From positions 31,868,001-31,932,000 of the forward strand of contig JBANAY010000003.1 in assembly GCA_037952775.1 (NCBI GenBank): DNA of 64,000 nucleotides. Direction: 5' to 3'. The first letter of the stretch is position 1. Each line of letters starts with the position of its first letter. This stretch comes from Clonostachys chloroleuca (Eukaryota > Ascomycota > Sordariomycetes > Hypocreales > Bionectriaceae). The position numbers and the translations under genes are program-made. The notes beneath the pieces are model-generated. The model was not told the origin of the DNA. It made no database searches and saw nothing but the letters and a program-made list of their open reading frames with translations. Below, one piece after another: positions 10,864-21,902 of this stretch.

Positions 10864-12461
10864 ATGCCTTCGATTGGAGCTACAGAAGTTCCGTCAGACT
10901 CCTCATCGTCTGGGGAGTCTGACTACCTTGACAATGCCGATTCTCGAAAACGGCGTCGAACAACCGACGACGAGCCTGAGACCGCTTTCGACGACGAAGA
11001 TGACGATGACGATCAAGAGCTGGCACATTTTCTTCCCACAATTAAGGCGCCGTCGCGAGTAAAACCATCTGCTGCAAAAGCTACCCTACCGAACTCAAAG
11101 GAACCGAGACTGTCGCAGCCCCAGCAACACCAACAGCCCATCCTCGCGCCAACCGATCCCAATGTCACATTCTCCGCCATCCAGGTCAAGCCTTGGCTTG
11201 TCCAGTCGCTCCAGAACATGGCAATCAGACGGCCGACTGGAATTCAGAAGGGCTGCATCCCAGAAATACTGAAAGGCAGGGATTGCATTGGAGGTAGCCG
11301 AACAGGTTCCGGAAAGACTGTTGCCTTTGCCGTGCCGATCTTGCAGAAGTGGGCAGAGGACCCGACAGCTATTTACGCCGTTGTCCTGACACCTACGCGA
11401 GAGCTCGCACTCCAGATCTACGAACAGTTCAAGGCCATTTCTGCACCCCAGAGCCTCAAGGCCATCCTGGTGACCGGTGGAGCAGATATGCGAGCTCAGG
11501 CGATTGCTCTCGGCCAGAGGCCGCACATCGTTATTGCCACCCCTGGTCGACTGGCTGATCACATTCGAACATCGGGCGAAGACACAATTTGTGGACTTAG
11601 AAGGGTTCGCTATGTCGTTCTGGACGAGGCCGATAGACTGCTCCATGCTGTCGGGCCAGGAAGCATGTTGCCAGACGTGGAAGAGTGCCTATCAGTTCTC
11701 CCCCGGCCACCGAGAGACAGACACTTCTATTCACTGCCACCATCACACCGGAAGTAAGAGCGCTCAAGGACATGCCGCAGAAGCCCGGCAAGCAGCCCGT
11801 GTTTGTTTGCGAGGTCGACACCCAGATGCTTGCCATTCCCGCTACACTCAAGCAGATGCACGTCCAGATCCCGGTTACCCACAAGGAGCACTACCTCCAC
11901 GTCTTTCTGCTCACCGAAGCCAACGCCGAGAAGACGGTCATCATCTTCTGCAACCGAACATCGACCGCCGACTACCTGCATCACCTTCTGCGCCTGCTTG
12001 AGCACCGCGTCACCTCGCTCCACTCAAAGCTCCCCCAGCGGCAGCGTATCGACAACCTGGCTCGATTCCGAGCCTCGGCGGCTCGGATCCTGGTCGCCAC
12101 GGATGTAGCGGCTCGTGGTCTGGATATCCCCGAGGTCAGTCTTGTGATCAACTACGACATCCCGCGAGACCCAGATGATTATATCCACCGTGTGGGTCGT
12201 ACCGCCCGTGCTGGCCGGAAGGGTGAGGCGGTCACATTTGTGGGCCAGCGGGACGTGGAGCTCGTCCTCGCCATTGAGAAGCGAGTCGGGAGGGACATGG
12301 ATGCTTGGAGTGAGGAGGGAGTCAACCTGGAGACCCGCGTACTCCGGGACGCCCTCAAGGTGGTGAGCGAGACGAAGAGAGAGGCCCTTTTGGAGATCGA
12401 AGAGGGGAGGGAGGTCGGTGGCAAGCGGAAGCGATCAAAGCTCAAGTTTCGAGCCAACTAG
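10864..12461 (+). CDS. DBP8: DEAD-box RNA helicase Dbp8 (frame broken by one base)
   Basis: A single-exon ATP-dependent RNA helicase of the Dbp8/DDX49 group, which acts in the nucleolus in 18S rRNA maturation. Seen in order are an acidic, Ser-rich N-terminus, the Q-motif region [12 protein letters not shown], Walker [33 protein letters not shown] (SAT position), [12 protein letters not shown] and [13 protein letters not shown]. The upstream frame holds everything to ECLSVLP and the downstream frame everything from [10 protein letters not shown]. They join if the CCCCC run at 11700-11704 had one more C, which gives 532 residues, normal for the family. No intron can explain the shift. I read it as a functional gene with a one-base assembly loss. 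Confidence 0.88.
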
Positions 12462-13861
12462 TTTGAGTCTATTCGCATCTATATAGCTTGGCTTACAGCT
12501 CAATGAATCATTGATACCCCCTATCTGATTGACTTAGTTGTGACATATTAATTACTACATATGTTGGAGCCTGAGAAAGCAAAGCCAACTGAAATGAGAG
12601 CATATCATGAGATCCTGGATTGGTACTCCAGAGATGGAGTCAGTCATGTACCAACATGTCCTCTTCCTTGTTCGGTGATCCCTACTAGGTACACACACGC
12701 CTGCCCAAAGTCTGGTGGCAAATGGGAAGAATGTGAAACAGTAATGAGATAGGTCATATGATGGCCTATAGCTGAACAGGACTGAACTTTATGAAAATAA
12801 GTGTTTTATGCAACTGACACGGCTGGAGTCTAATCCCAGCTGAGTGGCTGAATAGTTTTACCTTCTATCAGTCAGACGGCTGCCGATCAATTCGGCCGAT
12901 TTCCCGGCAAACAATGAACGAAGTTAACGTTGGGGCGCGAACCTTCTATTAAGCTTTCGGGATGGCCCTTGGTTTTTTATCGTTCTTTGTTTTCTTTTAC
13001 ACTACAACTGTGTTTAGAGAAGGTCACATCTGGTATCGAAAATATTTACTTCTCGCTGTTTGGATGAACCCAGCCCTTTTTCTTTCTCGATTAACATAGC
13101 TTCAGCCCTGCATTTCAGCTGGCAGGGACCTAAACCGTAATAGTGTAGCTGTTTGCCTAATAGACGGCTAGCGATCCAACCGCAATATTGTGCACCTGGG
13201 TAGTGCGCCTCTCTGGAGGCTGAGTGGTGAACGGCAGTCGAGTTGTGGCTCACCAGATCAGCGAGACCCTGTCTGGGATTGAACCAGATTATCTCGTTTC
13301 ACGGACCACTGGCATGGTTCTTTTTAGAAACATATAACAAAATATTGCCCTACTCACCCCGCCATTTGATTAGATACATTGGCTGTAGATCTGGGAAAAG
13401 CCTTGTTCAATGGCCAGGGCTAGACCGCACGCTATTCGGAAACTAATGCCGCCAAGATCACCAGTGCGTAGCTGAACATTTCACTTTACGAGCCAAAACA
13501 GCTAAGAATGTCTTACCTTTCCAATTGCCACTCAGTAATGGAATTGAGCATACCATATGCCGGAGGAGGAGCACTTGTCTCTTTGCCGCTCGTAGAGCTC
13601 CTGAACTGATACGCCGCAGCAGGACTAGGGGCGGCTGGCCTCTTGTCTTCACTTATTCGGCTGTTAGGCTGGCGCACACACCCGGAGGGCCATATCATAA
13701 GACCACGGATACATGTAGTTCAGCTTTGCTAGCTGGTAAATAAGAACCGGGGATTCGCTCCTCTATCCCTGGACTAAACCACTGCACCTCTTCTTCATCT
13801 TGACATCCTGCGAACACATACCTTTACTTTCTATACGTGGAAGGTAGACATCCTAGCGAAG
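12462..13861. other. Intergenic region, DBP8 to DUF2235 gene
   Basis: 1.4 kb without a supportable gene. It contains a T-arm-like hairpin at about 13264-13297 (TCTGG, seven-base loop, CCAGA) that did not fold into a full tRNA. The last few hundred bases are presumably the promoter of the next gene. Confidence 0.45.
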
Positions 13862-15594
13862 ATGGCAGGCGCACTTCCTCAAATGTTGTCCAAGAGACTG
13901 ATTCTCTGCTGTGACGGCACTTGGATGAATAGCGATAATGGGTACGAGGAGCCTGGCTGGTTTGAATCCAAGGGCACCTTGCAAGTGCCATCCAACGTGA
14001 CCCGCATCTCGAGGTGTTTCAAAAGACGTTGCAGTGATGGCAAGCTCCAGGTAATCAGCTATGAGTCTGGTGTTGGCACTGGAAGCAATGGTGTGGATAG
14101 CTTGATGGGAGGAGCTTTCGGGCTCGGGCTCTCAGAAGTGAGTTTCTCTCAATCTTGACGAATACATGGGGTCCCCGTTTAGCTAACGAATGCTGTCTGC
14201 TTGAAGCGAGTACGTGAAACGTACTCGTACCTCTGTTCCAACTACATGGACGGCGATGAGATTATCTTGATTGGGTACTCTCGTGGTGCCTTCACCGCCC
14301 GCTCTGTGGCTGGTATGGTCGGTAATATAGGTTTGCTCACCCGTGAAGGTGTCGAGTTCTTCTACTGCATTTTCAAGGACATGCAGAACTGGCAGAATCC
14401 TGATTACAAGGACCCGTTCCCCAATCAGCCCTTCTCCAATAAGCCCAAGGGTCCCCATGCCGCAGCCGAGTACCGTTCAAGGCTCGAGAAGATGGGCTTC
14501 ACGAGGGTTAAGCAAGCCAGTGGCGACTTGATTAAGATCAAGGCCATTGGCGTCTGGGACACGGTTGGTAGCCTCGGTATCCCAGATGTCGCTTGGCTCA
14601 ACAAAATGGGTATTCGTGCCGCAAACAAGGAATAAGTCTCCCTTTTCACAATCAATCTGATAACTGGTGCTGACTTTCCCGGCACATATATGTGGCATGA
14701 CACTTCTCTGTCGGACCGCATTGAGAATGCCTTCCAGGCACTTGCCCTCGACGAGACTCGCCCTCCATTCAGTCCGGCAGTCTGGGAAAGGCGCGGAGAA
14801 GACCAACAGACAAACTTGAAACAAGTCTGGTTCCCAGGCAATCATGCCAACGTTGGCGGTGGATGGGAAGACCAGGGTGCGGCAAATTGCACTCTAGCGT
14901 GTAAGTTCTGTTCATAATTGAAGGGATTATTCTGAGATTTGGGTGCTAATACCAAACTCTAGGGATGATGGATCAACTCGCCTCGGTTGGTGTCGAGTTT
15001 GACGAAACGAGCATAGATCGGTATTTCCAACAAACTTCTGAATACTACCAGACACTCGGGGCCAAGGAGCAGGGTAATCGAGGCAAGGCCGGCTTGAAAT
15101 GGGCAGTAGGTCCAATCTATGACACAAACTCACCTCTGCGTCCATGGGGTCTGGGACAAATCAGTAAGAAGGTCAGCCTGCTATATTGGTTCTCCGGACA
15201 GATCACAAGATCGCCGGGATTGTACCATGAGCATGACCCTGAGATGGAAGAACGGAAGGCGAGGTTTCTTCAAGACACCAATGAGCGCATCCATAGCTCA
15301 GTGCGAATTCGGCTGGCCTGCAAAGGTCTTGATTTGAACGATAAAAGCGTTTGGGTTTGCCCAGCCCTTGGCAAGTGGCGCCTCAAGCGAGGCGAGCCTG
15401 ACTCAAATTCTGTAACCAAACAGACACACTGGGTTTGGGAGTTTGCTGGTGGCGAAAAGGAGGCAAATCCTGACAAGAAACAACGTGTCATGAGAGAAGA
15501 GCCTCTGGGGCCATATGAACAACGGCTTTTGGAGCTTGCTGCCGGAACACCCAATGTTTGGGAGTATGCCGAGAAGAATGCTGGAACTCAATGA
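13862..15594 (+). CDS. DUF2235 alpha/beta-hydrolase-like protein
   Basis: Four exons are read: 13862-14137, 14207-14631, 14686-14900 and 14963-15594, giving 515 residues. The family (DUF2235, also called T6SS phospholipase Tle1-like) has an alpha/beta-hydrolase fold. Visible are the N-terminal KRLILCCDGTWMNSDNG, the nucleophile-elbow motif IGYSRGAFTAR, IGVWDTVGSLGIP, the HDTSLSDRIENAFQALALDE block and VWFPGNHANVGGGW with its conserved His. Introns 1 and 3 are GT-AG. Intron 2 begins ATAAGT and ends AC; it is the only way to keep KEYMWHDTSLSD in frame (see separate entry). The natural substrate is unknown; a lipase or esterase role is inferred from the fold only. Fungal genomes carry many paralogues. 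Confidence 0.88.
14632..14685 (+). other. AT-AC intron (U2-type signals) in the DUF2235 gene
   Basis: A 54-nt intron begins ATAAGTCTCC and ends GGCAC, with a GCTGAC branch-like site whose A lies 12 nt before the end. Splicing here joins AAG GA to A TAT ATG, giving K-E-Y-M-W-H-D. Between 14637 and the conserved HDTSLSD block there is no AG dinucleotide at all, so no GT-AG intron fits. Reading through gives an immediate TAA. Confidence 0.82.
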
Positions 15595-16120
15595 TAGTTT
15601 TTGTTAGCCGAAGAGGCGATTTCATGTGTCGATAGGTTGGAACAAAGTCCTGGCAATTCATATGTTAGTCGCTGGTCATTGTTGAGCTGGTTACATCGTA
15701 AATTTTGTTCTTAAAGCTTTATGTGCTAGAAGCCTTCTGAATTGCTCGGTCAAGTTGCCAAGATGAAGCATGTGCGATGATATTGAAATGCAAACTTAAT
15801 AGTACTGGTATTGTTTTGTATCTGCATGGTTTCAATTTGGTGGATGATCTCCCTGTTGAGTTGGTTTAGGGGGGTCACGTGCCATTTTCGGCGTGTAATA
15901 GTGGAAATTGAAGCTCACTGCAGGCTGCCACCTACTGGAGCAAGAACCAGCCTTCAATGATTCAAGAAAAAAATCCATCAACTACAGCACGCAAACCTGC
16001 TTTTTATATACCCATTCTTTTTAAATGCGAAAGCATAACTGAAACTCGCCGTGTTGCTAGTTCTAACCATCGTTGTGCCAAAGACGAGAACTTTTCGGCA
16101 ACGACACACCAGCCACCATC
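15595..16120. other. Intergenic region, DUF2235 gene to J-protein gene
   Basis: 526 bp with no reading frame of note. It holds the DUF2235 3' UTR and the likely promoter of the J-protein, and its second half has several A/T-rich tracts. Confidence 0.45.
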
Positions 16121-16941
16121 ATGAGCGAGAGCAACCCAGACCTCCCGCGTTTCGCGGCTGAGTATGCAGAGAAAGAAATCGATTTGTTCGATCTACTTGG
16201 TGTAGATGCCCTCGCATCAAAGAAGGACATCCACCGTACCTGGAGAAAACGCACTCTCAAGCTGCATCCCGACCAGGCTAAAGACAACTTCGATGCCGAA
16301 AAATGGGAGCTCTTTGAGCGGGCGCGTGACGTGTTGTCCGACGCCAACGCTCGTGCTATCTATGAGAGCTCCATGAAGGCCAAGCTTCTCCGGAAGCAGG
16401 AGCGCGATGCCATGGACCAGGAGCGCAAGAAGTTCGCTGATGAGCTGGAAGCGGCAGAGAATGCGCACCGCATGAAGCAGCAGGCCCAGGACCAGCAAGA
16501 TCGCGAGACTCTTCAGAAAGAAAGGGAGAGGCTTGCGGAGGCGCAGCGTATGCGTGATGAGGAGCGGAAACGACAGGCTGAGGCAGAGCAAACGATGGAT
16601 GATTTGGCTGAAGCGAAGAGGAGGATCAAGAGAGGAAAGAGGAGAGAGCAAGAAAGAAGCAAGCCAAGGAGTCCATGAAGGCGTCCGGGCAGCCAAAGGG
16701 CCCGGCAAATGGAGTTGTTCTTGTACCAGGCGATTACGTGGTTGAGACTGGGACGACCACAAAGCAGTACTGGGAGCTCGTCTGTGACAAACTTCGAGCT
16801 GTCCAGGCAGTGAAGAACATCAACCAAGAAGATGCGGGCTCAGACCAGTCTGGAAAGGCTGAGCTGCACGTACAGGAGATACGGCGGCAAATCGCCGAGG
16901 CGGAGACGAAATATCGACAGGAAGCCACAGCCGTGAAATGA
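16121..16941 (+). CDS. Spliceosomal J-domain protein, Cwf23/DNAJC17 type (frame broken by one base)
   Basis: An N-terminal J domain covers about residues 20-85, with the HPD motif in LKLHPDQAKDNF. A long charged coiled coil follows (about 85-190), as in Cwf23 and DNAJC17, J-proteins associated with the spliceosome. The first frame ends in a poor tail (RGKRREQERSKPRSP). The frame one step over reads EEDQERKEERARKKQAKES and stays open to 16941, containing the NGVVLVPGDYVVE and YWELVCDKLRAVQ segments. One extra base near 16618-16623 (AGAGGAGG) joins both into 273 residues. There is no GT-AG pair to explain the shift. Family placement is good; the exact orthologue is inferred. Confidence 0.78.
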
Positions 16942-17833
16942 TTCCCCTGTCTGCGTGTTTTGCAAACCTCAACGAATACCACAACATGGTTTTATCCTCA
17001 TCCTGCCAAAAATTCAGAATTCATGCCCTTTTCTTCAGGGCTTGACGGTTGGTTGGGTTTCATTTACATCAACATCAAGTCCCGGATGATAAGGCGACAA
17101 AAGACATATAGCCCCGAATTTTACCTCTACTTCCAAGGGAAATAGCTCGCATGGTCTCGTTCTTGCTCAAATGAACAATGCATCCCAGCAACGGAGGTTT
17201 ATCTAGATGAGGAGAAAGAAGGCGGAATGACCAATGCTCCACGAGTGCTGAGCAGGACATCAAGTACGGTTGTTTCTTACCAAGCCCGCTTTCATTTGCT
17301 TGCTAATAAAACCCTTAGGGATGTTGGATAGTCCTGCTTGAAGCCAAATAGAATTATAAAACCACACCGAGATTGTGCCTTTTGATGCAGCTCAAAATCG
17401 TTCTGAGACCCTTGGTGACAGCTATGCCGACCTGGCGGCAACCCAGTGTTTTAAAACCCGAAGTCCTCAGACGGATATAAAACGTTGGGAATGGTCATTT
17501 GGGACCGAAATGCGACAGCACGTATGACCTGACCAGCAAATTACACTGGGGCAGCTGAATGTGGATGAGGGGTTACTTATTCACCATGATCACATGGAGC
17601 ATTGCCATTCAAAAGCGTCAACTTGCATGCCCTAGCACATTTGGTAGCGTACCTTACTTAGGTTGAGTGAACGACCATGCGGGAGAGCATGGTTGTTAAG
17701 CCCATCACCATCATCAAATTGCCAAGCAGCCAGCGTCTTTGTAGCTTTCCACCATCACATATCCCCGAAAGCATCGAGCGATTGCGTATTGGTACGCGGC
17801 GGCAGTGCCAATCATACGATATCTGGATATAAC
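16942..17833. other. Intergenic region upstream of the APH-type kinase
   Basis: 892 bp with no recognisable coding or RNA feature. It includes the J-protein 3' UTR and the presumed promoter of the next gene. Confidence 0.45.
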
Positions 17834-19098
17834 ATGGCTGGCACAGGCCTGTCGTTCCCGACACGGCCGAGGGCAGACAACAGCGTTCATGCTTCCACCA
17901 ACTATCAGATAGATGATTTCTTCGTTCGAAATGGATTTGACCCTCAAACACGAATCGCATGCGACAGCTTCGCTGCTTCAGTCTCATGTGGTAGGAAGTG
18001 TATCCCGGCGCAGCATCAGGGCTATTGTTCGTATACCGTTTTCCTGTCAGCCCGGCATATTCTCCAATTCCGACCAGTCCAGTTCATGCTGGATATGCAA
18101 GTCTGCCGCGAAGCTAGAGAAATATATACGCCCTAGTTCCAACAACCTCCCACGCGGGGACTGTTGATGCGCAAGCGCTGGGAGGGTCGACCATTCGAGG
18201 AGCGCTACACGTGTACCTCCAAGACGTAATCCCAGGAATCAGTTTGGAAGCGTTGCGCCACATGCAAGGTTTCTCATCCAAACATCGAAGAAACCTTATC
18301 GAGGACCTTGCGGACGTATTCGCAACTGGCTTCCATCACGGGAATCTCCCGAAATCAGCAACTAAAGGCGGCCAAATTAATTTCAGTAGAGGAATAGTTG
18401 GTAAATCTTTGGCTGAGCGCCTATCTCTCCTGAAAGCGCTCTCTGGGCCGGAGTCAAAGTATGTGGAACGAGCTCAACAGCAAGCTGAAGTGATAAATTC
18501 GAAGATGCCCTGGTGTTTTACACATGGAGACTTGGTACCCGCAAACATCATGGTGAATCCCGACACGGGCCATCTCACTGGCCTAATTGACTGGGCAGAA
18601 GGTGAATGGCTTCCTCTGGGCACGGGTTTGTACGGCCTTGAAGAGGTGCTCGGGCGGGTCTCAGCAGATGGAAAATCTTTCGAGTACTATGAGGATCACT
18701 TGTACCTGCGAGCCAGGTTCTGGAACAGGCTCACAGTCCTCGCAGCGTCCTCTCCTCCCGTTTTCCAGCCCCGAGGTTTCATGGAGCATGTACGGACAGG
18801 CCGCACCCTCGGCATACTCTTGTGGCGTGGGATTGCTTTTGATGATGGGAAAATTGACCGTGTTGTGAGTGAAGATAGGGACGAGCTCGAGATATTCAAA
18901 CTACGACTGTTTCTAGAAGCACCAACCCCTCCAGATTTCAACTGGAGACACCGAGCCTGGCTTTCATGCATCTGGCTGCTGCGTTTCGTATTCTTTCGGC
19001 CTCCTTCCGCTAAAGGCAAGGCCGTCGGGGCGAAAGTCGGCAAGGACCAGATTACCAGGGTGGATATCGAATATGGAGGTAAATGTGTGGCTGATTAA
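17834..19098 (+). CDS. APH-family phosphotransferase (frame broken by one base)
   Basis: An aminoglycoside-phosphotransferase-fold protein (Pfam APH) of the fungal type. The N-terminal half (DDFFVRNGFDPQTR, HQGYCSYTVFL, FRPVQFMLDMQVCREAREIY) lies in one frame. The rest (LVPTTSHAGTVDAQALGG, VYLQDVIPGISLEALRHM) lies in another. The catalytic loop THGDLVPANIMV and the metal-binding LTGLIDWAEGEWLP are intact. One more C in the CCC run at 18131-18133 restores EIYTPLVPTT and gives 421 residues. Fungal members are mostly of unknown substrate, so true antibiotic phosphorylation should not be assumed. The start at 17834 is the last in-frame ATG before the conserved N-terminus. It is single-exon. Confidence 0.82.
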
Positions 19099-19300
19099 CA
19101 AGTGTGTTTTTGTCTTTTATTTGTTTCCTTTTCCTTGTTTGGTTCAACTGATTGTTTCGGCCTCTCTGAAATGCTCAGCATTTTTCTAGATACCTACGCT
19201 CTGAGCGATGATTCCGATCCGTCTTTATAGACATTGCAAGATGCAAAGTCATTTATCTAATTTACAGTTTCCTCGTTTTCTTTCTTCAGGAATATCTAAC

Positions 19301-20069
19301 CTATCTTGTAACAAAAGACGGAATCGTCTTTTGAGGTAGTTCCCCCAAGTTTGAGATAGAATGGCTGACCGTAAGATGCAATATCATATTCACGTCTGCG
19401 TCTTTTGACACTGCAAGAATGGATATGGGCACCACGTAAAACTCATGGTTGAGCTCGTAGAGACACTCTTCATTATTTATCCGGTCACTATCATCTACTC
19501 TCCCCGAATAAACCTCTCTCGTAACCATAATCGAGGCTTCAGTTTCTGTTGCCCCTGCCTTTTCTTTGGTGGCCCCCTTCACTGATCCGTCTGTGATTTC
19601 TGACTCTCTTTTCGCAATTGTGCATATCGCCAGTACCATCCCCCTCTTTGCAAGAACTCCATTTCTGTGTCTTGCACTTCTCCCCCGGCCGGCAGATGGT
19701 TTCACTCATGCTCTCGGATATTTGCATTCTGGAATGACCATTGCTCCTGCTTATCACGCTCTTCCTCCTTCTTCTTCTCCCTCCTTGATGTCGTGAAGGA
19801 TGCTCTTCTAGAGCGTTTCTCTCGGTGAAAGCAATCTCAACAAAGTCGCCATCGCTAAGCCCACGCTGTTGGAGATTTCGGGCCTGGCTAATGCTGCCTG
19901 TTACGGAGTCGGGCTCTCCACGAGCCTTATGAAGATGATCAAGGCTGTCAGAGTTGATTTCAACTCTTTTATTGAGATTATGAGATGCCACAGAGTTAGC
20001 GACAGCAAAATGCTCGGAAATAATGAGCATGAGGCTTGCAGCGACGGGTAGCTGTTTGATGGAAATCAT
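19301..20069 (-). CDS. Hypothetical secreted protein, reading frame uncertain
   Basis: The minus-strand ATG at 20067-20069 opens MISIKQLPVAASLMLIISEH, a plausible signal peptide. A dibasic NLNKRVE site follows, as for Kex2-type processing. The first frame continues to about HPSRHQGG. It then reads better one frame over (REKKKEEERDKQEQW to IREHE), and finally in the third frame (KPSAGRGRSARHRNG to PQKTIPSFVTR, stop at 19301). Two added bases would give one continuous protein of 256 residues. That matches the one-base losses seen in neighbouring genes, but here there is no known family to check against. I do not recognise the protein; an unspotted intron is possible. Confidence 0.4.
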
Positions 20070-20778
20070 TTTGAGAAATCGTATAATGTGATATAGATAT
20101 ACATAGGAGTGTTGTGACCAACTAGAAAAAGATAGAAAGAAGCGAGACGGGAGAAACGTCAAACGGTGTTATATGAACAAGTAATGCAGATCGGGTGATC
20201 CATGATCCAAATTTAGGAGCTTGGGAGCTCACGCAAACTTCGACCAGACGTATGACGTGCGTGATGCCTCATGATCCCTGTTCCACCAGCGGGAGCATAA
20301 GCACAGCCAAAAGTTCAGCGCTGTGCCTTATTGATCAACAGAGGATTGCAACCAGTATCTTGAGCACTGTGTGGTGGCTCATACTACCTTATACTTTGAC
20401 GTTGCGAATAGGATCTCTCTCTTTCCAGCGAGGTTGGGTGATTGATTTCCCATTATCATCACTTCATAGCTCAAACTTGCCAAGATTTAATGTAATCGAG
20501 AGCAGTGATGAGGAATCGTCGCCAATCCCACTGAGGAATTGGGGCACGGGTGTGACTGGATGCGGCAGGAGGGGCCGGCTCTAGGTTAGCTGGATATATT
20601 TGAACAGACCCAACAACCAACAGACCTCAACACATTTCCTTTTCATCGTATTGTAATAGATTGACCTTTGTCGCTCACTACGCCCTCCTTCCTCTGCGGA
20701 ATCCAAGCAGCCAACCTCCTCGCCAATAAACCCGCCGCCCAGCTCGAGAAACACGGCCAATTGGCGTCGCCCGCAGCA
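20070..20778. other. Divergent intergenic region upstream of PHS1
   Basis: 709 bp lie between two divergent starts. The sequence TTCCAGCGAGGTT at about 20413 recurs twice more in the 39-47 kb region. No gene was seen. Confidence 0.4.
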
Positions 20779-21570
20779 ATGGCACCTCCCAAGCAACAGT
20801 CCAAGCCCGAGACCACCAAGGTCAACAACGAGTCTCAGTCTCCGATCAAGAATGCCTACCTCCTCTTCTACAATGCCATATCTGCCGTGGCATGGGGCAT
20901 CGTCCTCGCCCGCACCGTCTCCCTCGCCGGCCTCGAGGGCCCCGAGGCTGTCTTCCCCGCCATCGGCAACCGCACGAAATGGACCCAGACCGCCGCCGGC
21001 CTCGAGATCCTCCACTCGCTGCTGGGAGTCGTCCGCGCCCCCGTCTTCACCACCGCCATGCAGGTCGCCTCGCGCTTCCTCCTCGTCTGGGGCGTCGTCC
21101 ACCCGTTCCCCGAGCTCGCCGTCCAATCCCCCTTCTACGTCTCCATGCTCCTCGCCTGGTCCCTTACCGAGGTCATCCGCTACAGCTTCTTCGCCGTAGG
21201 GCTGCGCTTCGGCCAGCAGCCCGCGTTCCTCACCTGGCTGCGGTACAACACCTTCTTCGTTCTATACCCCGTCGGGATCACCAGCGAGTGCGTGCTTATC
21301 TACCTGGCTACCGGCCCCGCAGCTGAGCAGTACGGCGATGTCATCAAGTACGGCTTGTACGCCATCTTGGCTACCTATGTCCCTGGTAAGCTTCTTCTCC
21401 TCCTAGGACTACACTCTCCTGGAGGTGTCTCCTAGAGACTAGAAATTGCCCTTATAGTGAGTTTCTCTGACCAATTAATAGGCGCCTACATTCTGTACAC
21501 CTACATGATAAAGCAACGCAAGAGGGTCATGCGTAACCTCAAGGCCAAAAACGAAAAGGCTTCGCAGTAA
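20779..21570 (+). CDS. PHS1: Very-long-chain 3-hydroxyacyl-CoA dehydratase (Phs1/HACD)
   Basis: Two exons, 20779-21385 and 21482-21570, with a 96-nt GTAAGC...TAG intron; 231 residues. It is the third enzyme of the ER fatty-acid elongation cycle, dehydrating 3-hydroxyacyl-CoA to trans-2-enoyl-CoA for sphingolipid and glycerophospholipid acyl chains. About six hydrophobic membrane segments are visible (LLFYNAISAVAWGIVL, LEILHSLLGVVRAPV, FLLVWGVVHPFP and others). The catalytic Tyr and Glu lie in VLYPVGITSE, as in PTPLA-family enzymes. The C-terminus MIKQRKRVMRNLKAKNEK is a Lys-rich ER-retention-like tail. Start: the ATG of MAPPKQQ was preferred over an upstream in-frame ATG at a non-conserved extension. 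Confidence 0.94.
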
Positions 21571-21902
21571 GAAGCAAACAAGGTTCCGGTAATTCTCTAG
21601 AAAGGGGATGTTAGTCTTGGTAGAAACCTCAACAGGGAGATGGAATCGTGTACCAAATACCCAAAAAGGGGGAGGTCTACCACGGATATTGTATAGGATA
21701 GATCATGATAACATGCATTATATAGGATGGGTTCTGTTAGTTAAAAATAAAGTAATAGAGCAAAGTCTTTACTGATCGATAACACTACCTAGTCATGAGC
21801 TCCCTAGGTCGTTCCATCTTCTGCTGATCCGAATTACCCATTCATACCTTATTCCACAACGCCGTAACTCCATTTTGCAACACTTCCAATGAACACCGCG
21901 AG
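21571..21902. other. Convergent 3' intergenic region
   Basis: 332 bp lie between the PHS1 stop and the stop of the minus-strand hydrolase. No feature was seen beyond likely 3' UTRs. Confidence 0.45.

Noticed and set aside
11695..11710. Programmed ribosomal frameshifting in DBP8 and the other broken frames.
   Set aside because: No slippery heptamer or shared signal is visible, the required shift occurs at unrelated places, and unrelated genes would all need it. A lost base is simpler.
13261..13300. Possible tRNA: a strong T-arm-like hairpin (TCTGG, TTCAATC, CCAGA on the minus strand).
   Set aside because: No matching acceptor 5' strand, D arm or anticodon stem could be found upstream at tRNA distances.
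14632..14685. U12-type (minor spliceosome) classification of the AT-AC introns.
   Set aside because: The 5' ends are ATAAGT rather than ATATCCTT, and the branch sites are CTGAC/CTAAC near the end rather than TCCTTAAC.
14600..14700. A degenerate GT-AG intron in the DUF2235 gene.
   Set aside because: The only GT upstream (14610) has no usable AG before the conserved block, and the 14635-14636 AG gives a 27-nt intron followed by a stop.
17834..19098. Antibiotic-resistance aminoglycoside kinase.
   Set aside because: The fold is the same, but fungal APH-domain proteins form a large family with mostly unknown substrates; nothing here points to an aminoglycoside.
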